A DNA stretch of 64,000 nucleotides from Diphasiastrum complanatum (taxonomy: Eukaryota; Streptophyta; Lycopodiopsida; Lycopodiales; Lycopodiaceae), in assembly GCA_029204225.1 (NCBI GenBank), contig CM055112.1, positions 23,254,578 to 23,318,577 of the forward strand. Direction: 5' to 3'. Position numbers and translations under genes: made by a program. Every line of letters begins with the position of its first letter. Position 1 is the first letter of the stretch. The notes below the pieces were generated by a model. It was not told where the DNA came from, searched no databases, and saw only the letters and a program-made list of their open reading frames with translations. Shown here one piece after another: positions 1 through 10,372 of the stretch.

Positions 1-984
1 TATACTACCCCCGTAAGTAGATCTAACCATCGCCTAAACTAGAAATACTTTCAACAGAGTCTGTGAGCATGAGAATTGATAGTGCTAGGCTAAATTGTAT
101 TTTTTGTGAGCCCCATGGTAATTTCCAAAAAATGGAAAAAGAACCATGTGGGAGCTAGTAATTTGGGCCCTCTCAGCTTGAGATGTATTTTTAATAAAGA
201 GGCCTCCCAATAATGAGTAAATTAAGGGACGTCTACCTTAATATGTGCAAATCAAGAGGTGGAACCCAAAATGTCATAGAAATGGGTTCACCCACTCGTG
301 GGTATTTAGGAGAGCCTTATCCACGAGTTTCAGAGCATAAGAATTGTAACGATATGTTGTTGAACTGTTAATTGAAGATCATGCTATTTGCATTTCCTTC
401 TATGCTCCATCTTCATGCATTCAGCTTGGGTACTTTTGTATGAATGTGATTGTTGTTGTTGATTCTTCTTTCTTTCAGGTTTGGTTTTGTGATTAACATA
501 AGGTAGATGTGTAGGGCTTAGTGGATGATCATACCAAATTTTTCATTTGATACTGCTTTGTGCTTGGCTCCCTGAGGAGTTCTTATTACAAATGTTGAGT
601 GACAATTGTAATAAGCACTTTGTAGGATCTTGCATTTATTAGTTAGATGTTGTTTTGTTGATCTGGAAATTCAATAGGAATAGATTCAATATCATTCACT
701 GGTTTTTGATTAGATTAGATTAGTAATAATTTGCATTTTGTGAGAAACCAAGAAAAGATCTGAAACAAATTGTAGAACGTAGATATATGAGTCCTAATAG
801 ATCAAGTATTGAAGTTGAGCTTCCATTGTCAGTCAAGGATCGACATAGATGTGTTAATCTGATAGGTGGGACACATACCACCATACTACAAAGTGATCAT
901 GAACCAAGAAGGTAACAATCATATTCTACTAACGGTAGGTGGCAGAATCAGCAAACATTGTAGCTGGGAGAATTGGCAAACACA
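1..984. other. Unclassified intergenic DNA
   Basis: No convincing coding region, RNA gene or terminal repeat is visible. The only open frames are short and have no recognisable domain. Around 540-600 there is weak similarity to 31250-31300 (both carry a TTGTG-TTGGC-CCC pattern), so this stretch may be the edge of the dispersed repeat annotated next. Confidence 0.4.
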
Positions 985-1440
985 GAGATGCATACATTCT
1001 GATATAATACTAAACGCAATAAGGAATAGATTGATTCAACATAAAAACAAATGATGATGAGCACATGACAATTGCGGATAGAAACCACGTACTCTAAGCT
1101 ATCTTTGAGTAATTGAAAACTATGTCTGATTACGCTTCTGCTGATAAACAATAAGCGCTAGTAGCAAAACTCTAAATGAACTCTAAAGAACTCAGCTAGA
1201 ATGCTCAAGAGTGTTTAAGCTTGAAAGCTTGAGAGAGTTTCTTCGATACATTGCATTTAAATAATAAAAGTATGATCAGTTATTCATACTAAGAAATAAC
1301 ACATCTCCAGTAGGACAACTAATTAGGTCGCAAATTGTGATAGCCAGTTGGCCATAATGAGTTGGCATCTATCCAGTTAGGACTTCCCAAAATTTTACTT
1401 GCTAATCAGTTAGGGCAAGTTTGTAGCCTTAATTCAAGTG
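985..1440 (+). repeat. Dispersed repeat R1, copy A
   Basis: This segment matches 32150-32680 in the same orientation with many substitutions and small indels. Shared blocks include ATACATTCTGA, AATTGCGGAT, the GCTAGAATGCTCA block, and the AAGCTTGAAAGCTTGAGAGAG / AAGCTCGCAGGCTTGAGAGAG block. Copy A carries only about three GA units where copy B carries a tract of about 100 bp. No coding potential is seen. It is probably non-coding LTR or leader sequence of an unclassified retroelement; that class is inference. Confidence 0.6.
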
Positions 1441-2427
1441 GAACAATAATTGTCTTTTATCGACATGATCGAAGTGTTTGAAGTCTTTGACTTTCGTTGG
1501 GGACTTCGATGTCTGATGATGTCCGATTATGTCAGAGCCACCTTGAGCGATTCTCGAGTATTTCTGCAGACTGTGTAGAAACGTACATAAAATTGCAGAA
1601 TTGGATAATAAGTGGATGAAGATTAAAGATCGATTATTCGGTCAATAGGAGAATTATCTAACAAAAACATCCTCACATAACACTATATCAATAAAGTTAG
1701 GTCAAATGACAACTTACCAACATAAGGGGAACTCCACAATGTAGCACTGGGAAATAGATTCGTGGCACCTATGTTATGAAAGTGTATCATGAATGCACAA
1801 GATACAACAAACATTTTTGTAGCCTGATAGAAATACTTAAAGCCTAAACCTTAAATAAATCATCAACGGTTTTTAGGAAACTAATTTGAGCATTACATAA
1901 TTATAATTGGACTCCAATTATATTCATGAGGAGCACTCCACAATGTAGCCTTTAGAAATGGAATAGTGACATCAAAATTGTTCATAGATATTTGATGGCC
2001 CTCTTCAATAACACATCATGAAAAAATTGTGAAGTTTCATTATGCATTTTGTATTGAAAAGTTTTCAAAAAGAAAGGAAAAAAAATCTAGCTTCCACCAT
2101 GAAGTAATTCACATTTGAAGATCTTTTAGAATGTGATTAATCCTTAGTTCCTCGGTTCTGATTAATCTGAAGGACTTCTTAAAGACTAGCTTGCAATCCT
2201 AGTTATGCTCCAAATCAAAAATTCGAAAATTAACTTTAGTTTCTAATAGGTTTCTTTATTGAAAAAAAAACTTATAAAATATTCAATAAGTTAAAATAGC
2301 AATGATCGACTTATACAATGCTTTCTTATTTCGACGGCACCATGTGTGCTTAGTTCTAGAGTTATCGGGCCATCTTTCTTTTACGAGCCCTTTGAGTGTT
2401 TTTAAGTAACTTATGTACATACTTACG
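1441..2427. other. Unclassified AT-rich DNA
   Basis: No gene or structural repeat was found. The right part (from about 2150) may belong to the 5' LTR of the old copia element whose primer-binding site lies at 2539, but no second LTR is available to fix the left edge. Confidence 0.35.
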
Positions 2428-2538
2428 AGTTAGTTGAATATACAGTTTGAGGAGAGCAATTATGTGTTCTTGTTGCACTTGACGTTGTACTGTGGTGATT
2501 GATCCGGTCGGGTGTTTTTCAATTGTGTTTTCTTAACT
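2428..2538 (+). repeat. 3' end of the 5' LTR of the old copia element (left edge unresolved)
   Basis: The sequence directly before a clear tRNA-iMet primer-binding site ends in TTCTTAACT, so the LTR terminates in AACT rather than the usual CA. An AGTTAG string at 2428 is the same start motif seen in the LTRs at 28488 and 40261, but 111 bp is short for an LTR and the true start may lie upstream. No matching 3' LTR is recognisable near 13.9 kb. Confidence 0.4.
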
Positions 2539-2551
2539 TGGTATCAGAGCC
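2539..2551 (+). promoter_or_regulatory. Primer-binding site (tRNA-iMet type), old copia element
   Basis: TGGTATCAGAGCC is complementary to the 3' end of plant initiator-methionine tRNA, the standard minus-strand primer of copia elements. It sits directly after the LTR end at 2538. Confidence 0.8.
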
Positions 2552-3808
2552 CTTGGTGGCTTGAATCACCGGACAAGAACAGAGAGCTGCGAATTCACGA
2601 CGGTTTGTTGGCTAGGAAGCACAAAATCGAGTCTGTGGAGATTCGTGGAACGGCTCAGAACTGTAAAAAGGATTCAGAGATAGGGAATTGTTGGTTGAAT
2701 CAAAAAGCAAGCAAAGTTTGAAGCTGAAAAATTCTTCTGGAGGGTTGCTTGGTGTTTGTGGTTGGTTTGAATCCAATCGAATACCGTTTGAAGAGCGATT
2801 TGGAGCAGAAGATAGCCTGCCATAGGACGACCTTAGCCAGTTTGGAGCTGCAAGGGAAAGCTCAGGGAAAGCCTGAGTAAAGCCCAATATATTCTTCTCT
2901 TCAGAGTTGCTAGGGTTTCAAGGTACAAAATCTGGGATATCTCCTTGTAGGAGGTTGTTTTCAGAGCTGTGAGTTGCTGTGAATGGGCGCCCTGGTAGCG
3001 CGATTCAGCAGTAGGGAGGCCAAGACTGGCCGTGGAGGAGGAAGGTAGCCAGTTCGATCCACAGGGAGCAGCCATAGCCTGTGAAGAGAGAGAAGAAGTC
3101 CATCATAGAGAGAGAAGAGGAGGAGAGGTCGCGGGAACTCTCGCACGCCTAGTCTAGTTTGCCAGCTAGCGGACCGAAGTGCTCAGTGCTTTGAAGACCT
3201 TTGATCAATGCACGAAAGCGTGGACAACCGTTCGATCTCGATTCACACAGATTGACGATTGTTATTTCATGACAGGTGGGTCGTTGGATCTAAAGGATCC
3301 GTTGGATTGAAGTGAAAAAGTCTGAAGGGTTCTGAAGTGCAAAGTGCATTGCAACTTCATTAAAAATCTTCAAACTGAAAAAATTGTTGGGTCCCAAGTT
3401 TTTGAAGGGTGAAGTTTCTTCACACTGAAGAAATAGTTCAAAAGTTCAAATTGCCCTTATTTTCACCTCCTTTAGCCTATTTTGGCTAAACGAAAGGCTA
3501 TAGCCTCCAAACAAAGGGCACCTTGACTGTACCTACAAGTACGGTACACCAAAACAAAGTGATTGCCATGGAGAAAGTGTTCGAAGCATGCCAGAAGTGA
3601 TTTCGCCATTTCACTGGGCAGGAAGCTGGGAGTTGGTGACGAGAAGCATTTTGAAAAACGACGCTAGTTTGGCTTTCAATTTTGGCGAAAGAGTGGCGGG
3701 TGGCTTGGTAAGCTAAAAATTGCAGGTCATTATTATCGATTTCTGACATCACGGTTGGCTTTAGCATACACTTTATAGCCTATAGGTGAAGTTTCAAGCA
3801 GTTCGGAG
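2552..3808 (+). other. Untranslated leader of the old copia element
   Basis: This is the 1.26-kb stretch between the primer-binding site and the gag start at 3809. It lacks a long ORF. Its right half (about 3490-3800) is clearly related to 29735-30045, for example ACGAAAGGCTATA, CTGTACCTACAAGTACG and TTTCAAGCAGTT. A block near 3085-3150 (GGAGAGGTCGCG) recurs at about 41477. The leader is therefore shared by at least three elements in the window. Confidence 0.65.
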
Positions 3809-3936
3809 ATGGCAAACATCAATGAGACAATTTTGGGCAATGCAAGCAAACTTGATGGGGCTTCTAACTACAACATCTGGAAATTAAAAATAAAGAGCAT
3901 TTTGATGGAGAAAGAGTTGTGGAAAATCGTGGCAGG
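3809..3936 (+). pseudogene. Old copia gag, 5' fragment (interrupted)
   Basis: A frame opens at ATG 3809 and encodes the typical start of a copia Gag (a KLDGASNYNIWK-type motif followed by KELWKIVAG), the first part of the UBN2-like gag domain. It is broken at codon 43 by the young copia insertion. The same frame resumes at 10373 with IEVRPNTTP after exactly one copy of the 5-bp target duplication, so the two halves belong to one gene. ATG 3809 is chosen because the matching leader copy at 28774-30045 ends at the equivalent position. Confidence 0.85.
3932..3936 (+). repeat. Target-site duplication GCAGG, left copy
   Basis: GCAGG directly precedes the TG of the left LTR and recurs at 10368-10372 directly after the CA of the right LTR. 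A 5-bp duplication is normal for copia integrases. Confidence 0.95.
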
Positions 3937-4591
3937 TGTGAAAATTGTCAACATTTCCTAGCTAGTTTGAGGCCTAAATTGGCTAAAATTGTAAATAGTT
4001 TTGGTTCTGGAGTTTTGCACGTGTGAACCAGGCCACAATGTTTTTATTTACTGTATTTTTTCAGTATGATGAAGTGTCAAACTTCATACCCTTCAAAATG
4101 AGACCATTTTGATGTATTTTGGTCATATAAGCCATTTTTAGCTATTTTTCCTATATAGGGAATATCTAGGGTCAAGTACCTTCTAGAGAGAGGAGAGAGA
4201 GTCATCTTCCTCATCCATAAATAGTAGGGAAGTCGTGGAGAACAGGTTGGAGAAACCTTTTGTATGCTTCATTGAGATCAATAGATCATTGTCATTGTTT
4301 CTTCCTCCATTGAGAGCATTGTTGTGTGTATTGTCTTCAAGCTATTGTGTATGATCTTAGGTGCTTTCCAAAAGTGGTAGGCTGATGTATTATGGACTGT
4401 ATAATGCTATTTTGGGCCGCACTTGATGTTTATGGAAGTTTCCATTTGTGGTAAATGCTTTTTGATCAAGTTCTTTGCATTCTAGGTAGCATAGAATGTG
4501 TTGCCAATTCCTAGCTTATGTAGTTTGGAGTGCAAGCATTCAAGCCAATGATCTTGGAGTTTAGATCCACTTAGGATCTGGATTTTTCACA
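3937..4591 (+). repeat. 5' LTR of the young copia element
   Basis: It begins TGTGAAAATTGTC and ends GATTTTTCACA. A candidate TATA box (CTATATAGGG) lies at 4151-4160, about 215 bp into the LTR. A short GA-rich run (AGAGAGAGGAGAGAGAG) follows near 4185-4201 and could lie in the transcribed leader. The right LTR matches base for base except at two positions. Confidence 0.96.
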
Positions 4592-4603
4592 TGGTATCAG
4601 AGC
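4592..4603 (+). promoter_or_regulatory. Primer-binding site (tRNA-iMet type), young copia element
   Basis: TGGTATCAGAGC follows the 5' LTR with no gap, complementary to the 3' end of initiator tRNA-Met. Confidence 0.93.
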
Positions 4604-5763
4604 TGGTTGGCTTCTATTTACAGTAAGTATTCCATTTTTGGTGATATTTGGATGTTTGATCAAGTTCTAGCATGATTTTGCATTGCTTTGTTGATCAAAT
4701 CTTACTAACCTTTGTTTTGTGAGTTGAACTTGTGGATCAAAAGCATATTTCAGGTCTATTGAAGATCAGAGGCTGAAAAGAAACTATTTTGGATCAGATC
4801 ATAACACCTAATCATTTGTGATTGTGAGGCTTGTGCATATTCAATACTAACAATGTTCTTTTCAATCCTATTGTTGACAATCTCCATTCTTGGATGAACA
4901 CTCTCCTTAAGTGGATGAAACTTCTCCTTAAGTGGATGACAAATGCTCTTTTGAGTGAGTTGTAATTCTCCTAAAGGCTGAGCAAAGCTCCCATTTGGAT
5001 GAAAGATCCCCTTTTTTGGGTGAACATATTGTAAGCTCCATTGTGAAGAGCATATTGTAAAGATTGTCATCAATTTTGGCATAAATTTTGGTGTACTTTG
5101 TTGAGCATGTAAGTAACTCTCCTTATGTAATTTGATTGGAGCATTTGCTGGAAGGTGTTAACCATTATGCAAGTGTGTTTTCAGGTTCTTAACAGGTTGA
5201 GGAACATTCTCATGTGAAGTGATCTTAGATCTACATCTAAACACCAAGATTTGACAAGATAGTGAAGCTAGTCTTGTGATTCACTAAGTGTGCTCATTCA
5301 TTCACCTCTAAATCTTGTATTTATCACTTGCTGGAGTTTATAAACTTTTAGAAGTGTGGTTTACATGTGGTTTTACAGGTTGAATCAATATCTTAGTGTG
5401 TTGATCATATGTTGATCAAGTTTGTTCATTACTAGGTAATCTTGGCATCCTAGTTTTGGGTATTTTCTAAGAATGCAAGTAACTCTTCACACCATAACTT
5501 GATTTGGTCACTTGCTGGAAAGTTTGAGAGCTTAAGCAAGAGTGTGTTCAGGTTGGTTTGATTTTGTAATCCATTCTTAGTGTGTGCAAAGTGTTGCATG
5601 TGTTTCAATCTTCCTTTCTATGCTTGGAAACCATCTAGGTTCAAGATAGAAGTGTTTTAGGGTCCTAAATCTTCATAGATCTCTTTATCTATCATTTGTT
5701 GAGAGAAAAGTGAGTGCTAAGTGCTTTAGGACAGAACCTAAAAGTTGAAGAAACATTAGAATC
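4604..5763 (+). other. Untranslated leader of the young copia element, with internal direct repeats
   Basis: A 1.16-kb leader separates the primer-binding site from the Gag-Pol start. It contains small repeats. CTCCTTAAGTGGATGA occurs twice in tandem (4909-4937). Three imperfect units of about 85 bp lie near 5105-5190, 5305-5390 and 5472-5556, each containing the T(C/T)ACTTGCTGGA-like or ATTTGCTGGAAG core and ending near a CAGGTT. No ORF is credible here. Confidence 0.7.
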
Positions 5764-8700
5764 ATGGCTTCCAATGGTGGGATCATGCTAGAGTCTAGTG
5801 AAAGGTTGAGTTCATCAAACTACTCTACTTGGAAAGTGAGGATGGAGTCCTTACTTGAGTTGAATGAACTCATGGACATAGTTGCAGAAATTGAAGAGAG
5901 ACCTCTCACACTTCAAGAGCAACAAAGGTTTGATAAGAAGGCCAAAAAGGCTCTTCATATCATTAAAATGAATGTTACAAATGAACTTCTCAAGGAAGTT
6001 GGAAAGTGTCAAAGTGCAAGTGAGGCATGGAATGCCTTAAAGAAGCTCTTTGAATCAAAGTCCACATCTAGGGTATTGACCCTAAGGAGACAAATATTTT
6101 CTAGTAGGCAAAGAGAGGGTGAAAGTGCTCATGCATTTATCTTGAGAGTTAAGTCCCTAAGTGATGATTTAGCATGCATTGATGAGAACATAAAAGATGG
6201 TGAAATAGTCCAAGTTATGTTGAATGGTTTGCTAAATGAACATGCTAACCTTGTGCAAAGTTTTGCCATTCAAAGAGTCTTGCCAAGTGTGGTTGACTTG
6301 CAAGAAATCTTATTGGCTGAAGAACATAGGTTGCAATCAAAGCTTGATGGTGCATCCTTGCAAGGTGGAGGTGAAGAGGCTTTCTTCACAAAAGGCAAAT
6401 TCAAGGGCAAAGGTAAAGGCAAAGGGAAATGGTCCAAAGGTGGTAACTTTGATCATGATGATCACTCTTCCTCTTCCTCTTCTACTAAGAACAATAAGTC
6501 AAAGTTCAAGTGCTTTTATTGTGGGATAAAAGGTCATTTTGCAAATGAATGTTATAAGAAGAAAAGAGAGCAAGGAGAGAGGCAAGGAAATCTTACAATA
6601 GATGAGGAAGAACATAACACATGTGAATCACTTGTTATGACTTCAAGTTTGTTAGCCAACATAGATGATAATGATCCTTGGTGGATTGATAGTGGAGCCT
6701 CATCTCACATGACAAGACATAAGGAATACTTTACATCCTTATTGTCTTATGAGGGAGAAGGTAACATCATCTACACTGCAAATGATGGTCAATGTGACAT
6801 CAAAGGCATAGGCACTATTCCTATTTCCCTTTCAACAAATAGGAAAGCAAATCTTGAAAATGTTTTGTACATTCCTTCAATCACTAAGAATTTGCTTAGT
6901 GTAAGTCAAATGATTGACAAAGGACTTGATGTGGAGTTCATTGGAGATGCATGTTTGATAAGTAAATGTGGATCCTTGATTGCTCAAGGTAGGAGGCATG
7001 GTAAACTTTTCAAGCTTGATGCATGTGTGATCTCTAATCATGAAGGATGTATGGCTAGGGAGCAATTGACAAACCAAGAAGTTTGGCACAAGAGGTTGGG
7101 CCATCCCAACTTCAAATCTTTGGAGGTAATGGCAAAGAAAGAGCTTGTTCTTGGTCTCCCTAAAAGTCTTGTTGCAAACAATAGTGTTTGTGAACATTGT
7201 GCCTTGTCCAAATCTCATAGACTTGCTTATTCTAGATCTACTTCTAGATCTAAAGAAGCTTTTCAACTTGTGCATTCTGATATTCATTCTTCTAGTACAA
7301 CTAGCAATGGTGGGGCAAAGATGTATGCAACTTTCATTGATGACTTTAGTAGGTATACTTGGATCTATCTTCTTAAAAGTAAGGATGAAGTGTTTGCTGC
7401 ATTTGTCAAGTTCAAGAATGAAATGGAAAACCAATTCAATACAAAGATCAAATGCTTAAGATCTGATAATGGAGGGGAATACACCTCAAATAGGTTCAAA
7501 GACTTTTGTATAGCACATGGGATTAAGAGGGAGATGTCTAGTCCTAGGACTCCACAACAGAATGGAGTGGCCGAGAGGAAGAATAGAACCCTTTGTGAAT
7601 GTGCCAAGGCAATGAGACTACATGCTAATCTTGCTAAGTCTTTTTGGGGGGAAGCTTTAGCATGTGCTAACTATCTATGTAATAGATGGACAAGTGCTTC
7701 CTTGGATGGTAAAACTCCTCATGAGGTTCTTTATGGTAGAAGGCCGAGTGTCAAGCATTGTAGGATCTTTGGATGTACATGTTTTGTCAATATCACACTT
7801 GATGATAGAACTAAAGAAGATCCTTCATCAAAGAAGGGTGTGTTTGTTGGCTATAGTGAAGTAAGCAAGGCTTACAAAGTGTACATTCCTTCTACAAAGA
7901 AAGTTGTCATAAGTAGGGATGTCATCTTTCATGAAGAGAATGTTTCCAATGTTGTTGATGTTGATGTTGATGTGCCTACTAATCATCATGATGTGCAAGA
8001 TGTCTTGGATGAAGATGGAGATGCCACTCCAAAGCAAACTTCAAGGAAGACTCAAAGGCAAAGGGCTAAGCCATCAAGGCTAACCTATGATGAAAAAGGA
8101 AAGCAAGTGGTGGACAACTCTAACCTTGCTTTTCTTACCTCTTTTGATGAACCAACTTGTGTAGGTGAAGCAATTCAAAAGAAGGAATGGATCCAAGCCA
8201 TGGATCATGAGCATCAAGCACTCATCAAAAGCAACACATGGAGGTTGGTAAAGCTTCCAAAGGACAAGAAGGCAATTGGTTGTAAGTGGATCTTCAAGAT
8301 CAAGACAAATCAAGATGGATCAATCAACAAGTACAAGGCAAGGTTGGTGGCAAAGGGGTATGCTCAAGAATATGGTATTGACTATGATGAGACCTTTGCA
8401 CCCGTGGCAAAGATGGTAACTATTCGAATCCTAATCTCTCTTGCAACTCTTTATGATTGGGATATGTGGCAAATGGATGTTACTAATGCCTTCTTGAATG
8501 GTGATCTTGAAGAAGATATTTACATGGAGCAACCCGAGGGCTATGTTTCACATGATGAGCCTAATCATGTGTGCTATCTCCAAAAGAGTTTGTATGGGCT
8601 AAAGCAAGCACCAAGGAGTTGGTATGCTAAGCTCAATTCCTTCTTACTTTCTCAAAACTTTGTTATGAGTGAGTATGATCATTCTCTCTACTTTAGATTG

Positions 8701-9717
8701 AATGAAAATGATATCACTTTACTTTTGATCTATGTTGATGACATTATCTTAAGTGGTGGTAACAATCTAGATATAGATGAAATCAAGATGGCACTCAAAA
8801 GAGAGTTTGAAATTCAAGATCTTGGTAAACTTCATTATATCTTAGGAATAGAGATTATTAGAACTTCTAAATCTACATTCATATGTCAAGAAAAGTATGT
8901 TAACTCTATTCTAAAAAGGTTTCATATGGAAGATTGTAAAGTTGTTTCTACTCCTATGGAATCAAATGTAAAGCTAACTACAAGAAGTAATGAAAGATCC
9001 TTCAAGGACATTACTCTCTATAGAAAGCTAATAGGATCTCTTATATGGTTAACCATCACAAGACCTGATCTAAGCTTTGTGGTTGGTAAACTAAGTCAAT
9101 TTATGCAAGATCCTAGTGAGGCTCATTGGAAGCTAGGAAAGAGAGTACTTAGATACATCTCGGGATCTAGAGATTTTGGCATCTTGTATGGAGGTACTAC
9201 ACCTAACCTTTGTGGATTTTCAGATTCAGATTTTGCAGGTGATCAAATGGATAGGAAGTCAACAAGTGCCTTTGCAATCTATCTTGGAGATGGAGTGGTC
9301 TCATGGCTATCAAAGAAGCAACCAACTATCTCTCTATCTTCCACCGAAGCCGAGTACAAGGCATTAACAACATGCACCAAGGAGATTCTTTGGATCAAGA
9401 GGATGTTATTGGATCTTCACTTGCTGGAACCAGAGAAGACTCCAATCATACTTTGTGATAACCTTTCAGCCCAAAGCTTGGCAAGCAATCCTGTTTTTCA
9501 TGCAAGGAGCAAGCACATTGAGATTGCTCACCATTTTGTGAGAGATCAAGTCATTGCCAAAGAGGTGGAGCTTCAACATGTCTCTTCAAAGGAGTGTGTG
9601 GCTGATATCTTCACCAAACCATTGGGAAAGGACCTATATTTAATGCATAGATCTAATCTTGGAATGTGCTCAAAGACTATGTTGAAACTAGCATCCAATG
9701 TTGAAGAGGGAGTGTGA
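5764..9717 (+). CDS. Copia Gag-Pol polyprotein, intact, 1317 aa
   Basis: This single open frame encodes the whole retrotransposon polyprotein that makes the particle and copies and inserts the element. Domains in order: UBN2-type Gag (about 10-200); a basic GK-rich stretch (210-225); CCHC zinc knuckle CX2CX4HX4C starting at C250; aspartic protease with D309-S-G; integrase zinc domain H442, H447, C476, C479; integrase core D506, D568, E604 (D-D35-E spacing); reverse transcriptase with YVDD at 990-993; and RNase H (about 1150-1290) with a DSDFAGD-like motif near 1154 and STEAEY near 1194. All catalytic residues I can check are present and there is no internal stop. Gag and Pol are fused in one frame, as usual for plant copia. 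The stop codon lies inside the first five bases of the 3' LTR. ATG 5764 is the first in-frame ATG and starts a typical Gag. Confidence 0.96.
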   Translation: MASNGGIMLESSERLSSSNYSTWKVRMESLLELNELMDIVAEIEERPLTLQEQQRFDKKAKKALHIIKMNVTNELLKEVGKCQSASEAWNALKKLFESKSTSRVLTLRRQIFSSRQREGESAHAFILRVKSLSDDLACIDENIKDGEIVQVMLNGLLNEHANLVQSFAIQRVLPSVVDLQEILLAEEHRLQSKLDGASLQGGGEEAFFTKGKFKGKGKGKGKWSKGGNFDHDDHSSSSSSTKNNKSKFKCFYCGIKGHFANECYKKKREQGERQGNLTIDEEEHNTCESLVMTSSLLANIDDNDPWWIDSGASSHMTRHKEYFTSLLSYEGEGNIIYTANDGQCDIKGIGTIPISLSTNRKANLENVLYIPSITKNLLSVSQMIDKGLDVEFIGDACLISKCGSLIAQGRRHGKLFKLDACVISNHEGCMAREQLTNQEVWHKRLGHPNFKSLEVMAKKELVLGLPKSLVANNSVCEHCALSKSHRLAYSRSTSRSKEAFQLVHSDIHSSSTTSNGGAKMYATFIDDFSRYTWIYLLKSKDEVFAAFVKFKNEMENQFNTKIKCLRSDNGGEYTSNRFKDFCIAHGIKREMSSPRTPQQNGVAERKNRTLCECAKAMRLHANLAKSFWGEALACANYLCNRWTSASLDGKTPHEVLYGRRPSVKHCRIFGCTCFVNITLDDRTKEDPSSKKGVFVGYSEVSKAYKVYIPSTKKVVISRDVIFHEENVSNVVDVDVDVPTNHHDVQDVLDEDGDATPKQTSRKTQRQRAKPSRLTYDEKGKQVVDNSNLAFLTSFDEPTCVGEAIQKKEWIQAMDHEHQALIKSNTWRLVKLPKDKKAIGCKWIFKIKTNQDGSINKYKARLVAKGYAQEYGIDYDETFAPVAKMVTIRILISLATLYDWDMWQMDVTNAFLNGDLEEDIYMEQPEGYVSHDEPNHVCYLQKSLYGLKQAPRSWYAKLNSFLLSQNFVMSEYDHSLYFRLNENDITLLLIYVDDIILSGGNNLDIDEIKMALKREFEIQDLGKLHYILGIEIIRTSKSTFICQEKYVNSILKRFHMEDCKVVSTPMESNVKLTTRSNERSFKDITLYRKLIGSLIWLTITRPDLSFVVGKLSQFMQDPSEAHWKLGKRVLRYISGSRDFGILYGGTTPNLCGFSDSDFAGDQMDRKSTSAFAIYLGDGVVSWLSKKQPTISLSSTEAEYKALTTCTKEILWIKRMLLDLHLLEPEKTPIILCDNLSAQSLASNPVFHARSKHIEIAHHFVRDQVIAKEVELQHVSSKECVADIFTKPLGKDLYLMHRSNLGMCSKTMLKLASNVEEGV
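9703..9712 (+). promoter_or_regulatory. Polypurine tract, young copia element
   Basis: GAAGAGGGAG is an all-purine run directly before the TG of the 3' LTR, the expected plus-strand primer. It also encodes the last residues of RNase H (EEG). Confidence 0.85.
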
Positions 9718-10367
9718 AAATTGTCAACATTTCCTAGCTAGTTTGAGGCCTAAATTGGCTAAAATTGTAAATAGTTTTGGTTCTGGAGTTTTGCACGTGT
9801 GAACCAGGCCACAATGTTTTTATTTACTGTATTTTTTCAGTATGATGAAGTGTCAAACTTCATACCCTTCAAAATGAGACCATTTTGATGTATTTTGGTC
9901 ATATAAGCCATTTTTAGCTATTTTTCCTATATAGGGAATATCTAGGGTCAAGTACCTTCTAGAGAGAGGAGAGAGAGTCATCTTCCTCATCCATAAATAG
10001 TAGGGAAGTCGTGGAGAACAGGTTGGAGAAACCTTTTGTATGCTTCATTGAGATCAATAGATCATTGTCATTGTTTCTTCCTCCATTGAGAGCATTGTTG
10101 TGTGTATTGTCTTCAAGCTATTGTGTATGATCTTAGCTGCTTTCCAAAAGTGGTAGGCTGATGTATTATGGACTGTATAATGCTATTTTGGGCCGCACTT
10201 GATGTTTATGGAAGTTTCCATTTGTGGTAAATGCTTTTTGATCAAGTTCTTTGCATTCTAGGTAGCATAGAATGTGTTGCCAATTCCTAGCTTATGTAGT
10301 TTGGAGTGCAAGCATTCAAGCCAATGATCTTGGAGTTTAGATCCACTTAGGATCTGTATTTTTCACA
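9713..10367 (+). repeat. 3' LTR of the young copia element
   Basis: A 655-bp direct copy of 3937-4591 with two substitutions, ending CA and followed by the target duplication. The polyprotein stop codon (9715-9717) overlaps its start. Confidence 0.96.
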
Positions 10368-10372
10368 GCAGG
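10368..10372 (+). repeat. Target-site duplication GCAGG, right copy
   Basis: Matches 3932-3936. Host gag coding resumes in frame immediately afterwards. Confidence 0.95.

Larger units (their letters stand above)
3937..10367 (+). mobile_element. Complete young Ty1/copia LTR retrotransposon
   Basis: This 6431-bp element has every expected part in order: 655-bp left LTR, tRNA-iMet primer-binding site, 1.16-kb leader, one uninterrupted Gag-Pol frame, polypurine tract, and 655-bp right LTR. Both LTRs begin TG and end CA, and GCAGG flanks the element on both sides. Reading the LTRs side by side I find only two differences (at 4371 versus 10138, and 4581 versus 10357), about 99.7% identity, so the insertion is recent. 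It sits inside the gag of an older copia element. The copies at 49750-53804 and 62887-64000 are related but decayed. Confidence 0.96.

Noticed and set aside
6877-7434. 185-codon minus-strand frame
   Set aside because: Lies wholly antisense to the intact copia integrase/protease region and has no domain; a shadow frame.
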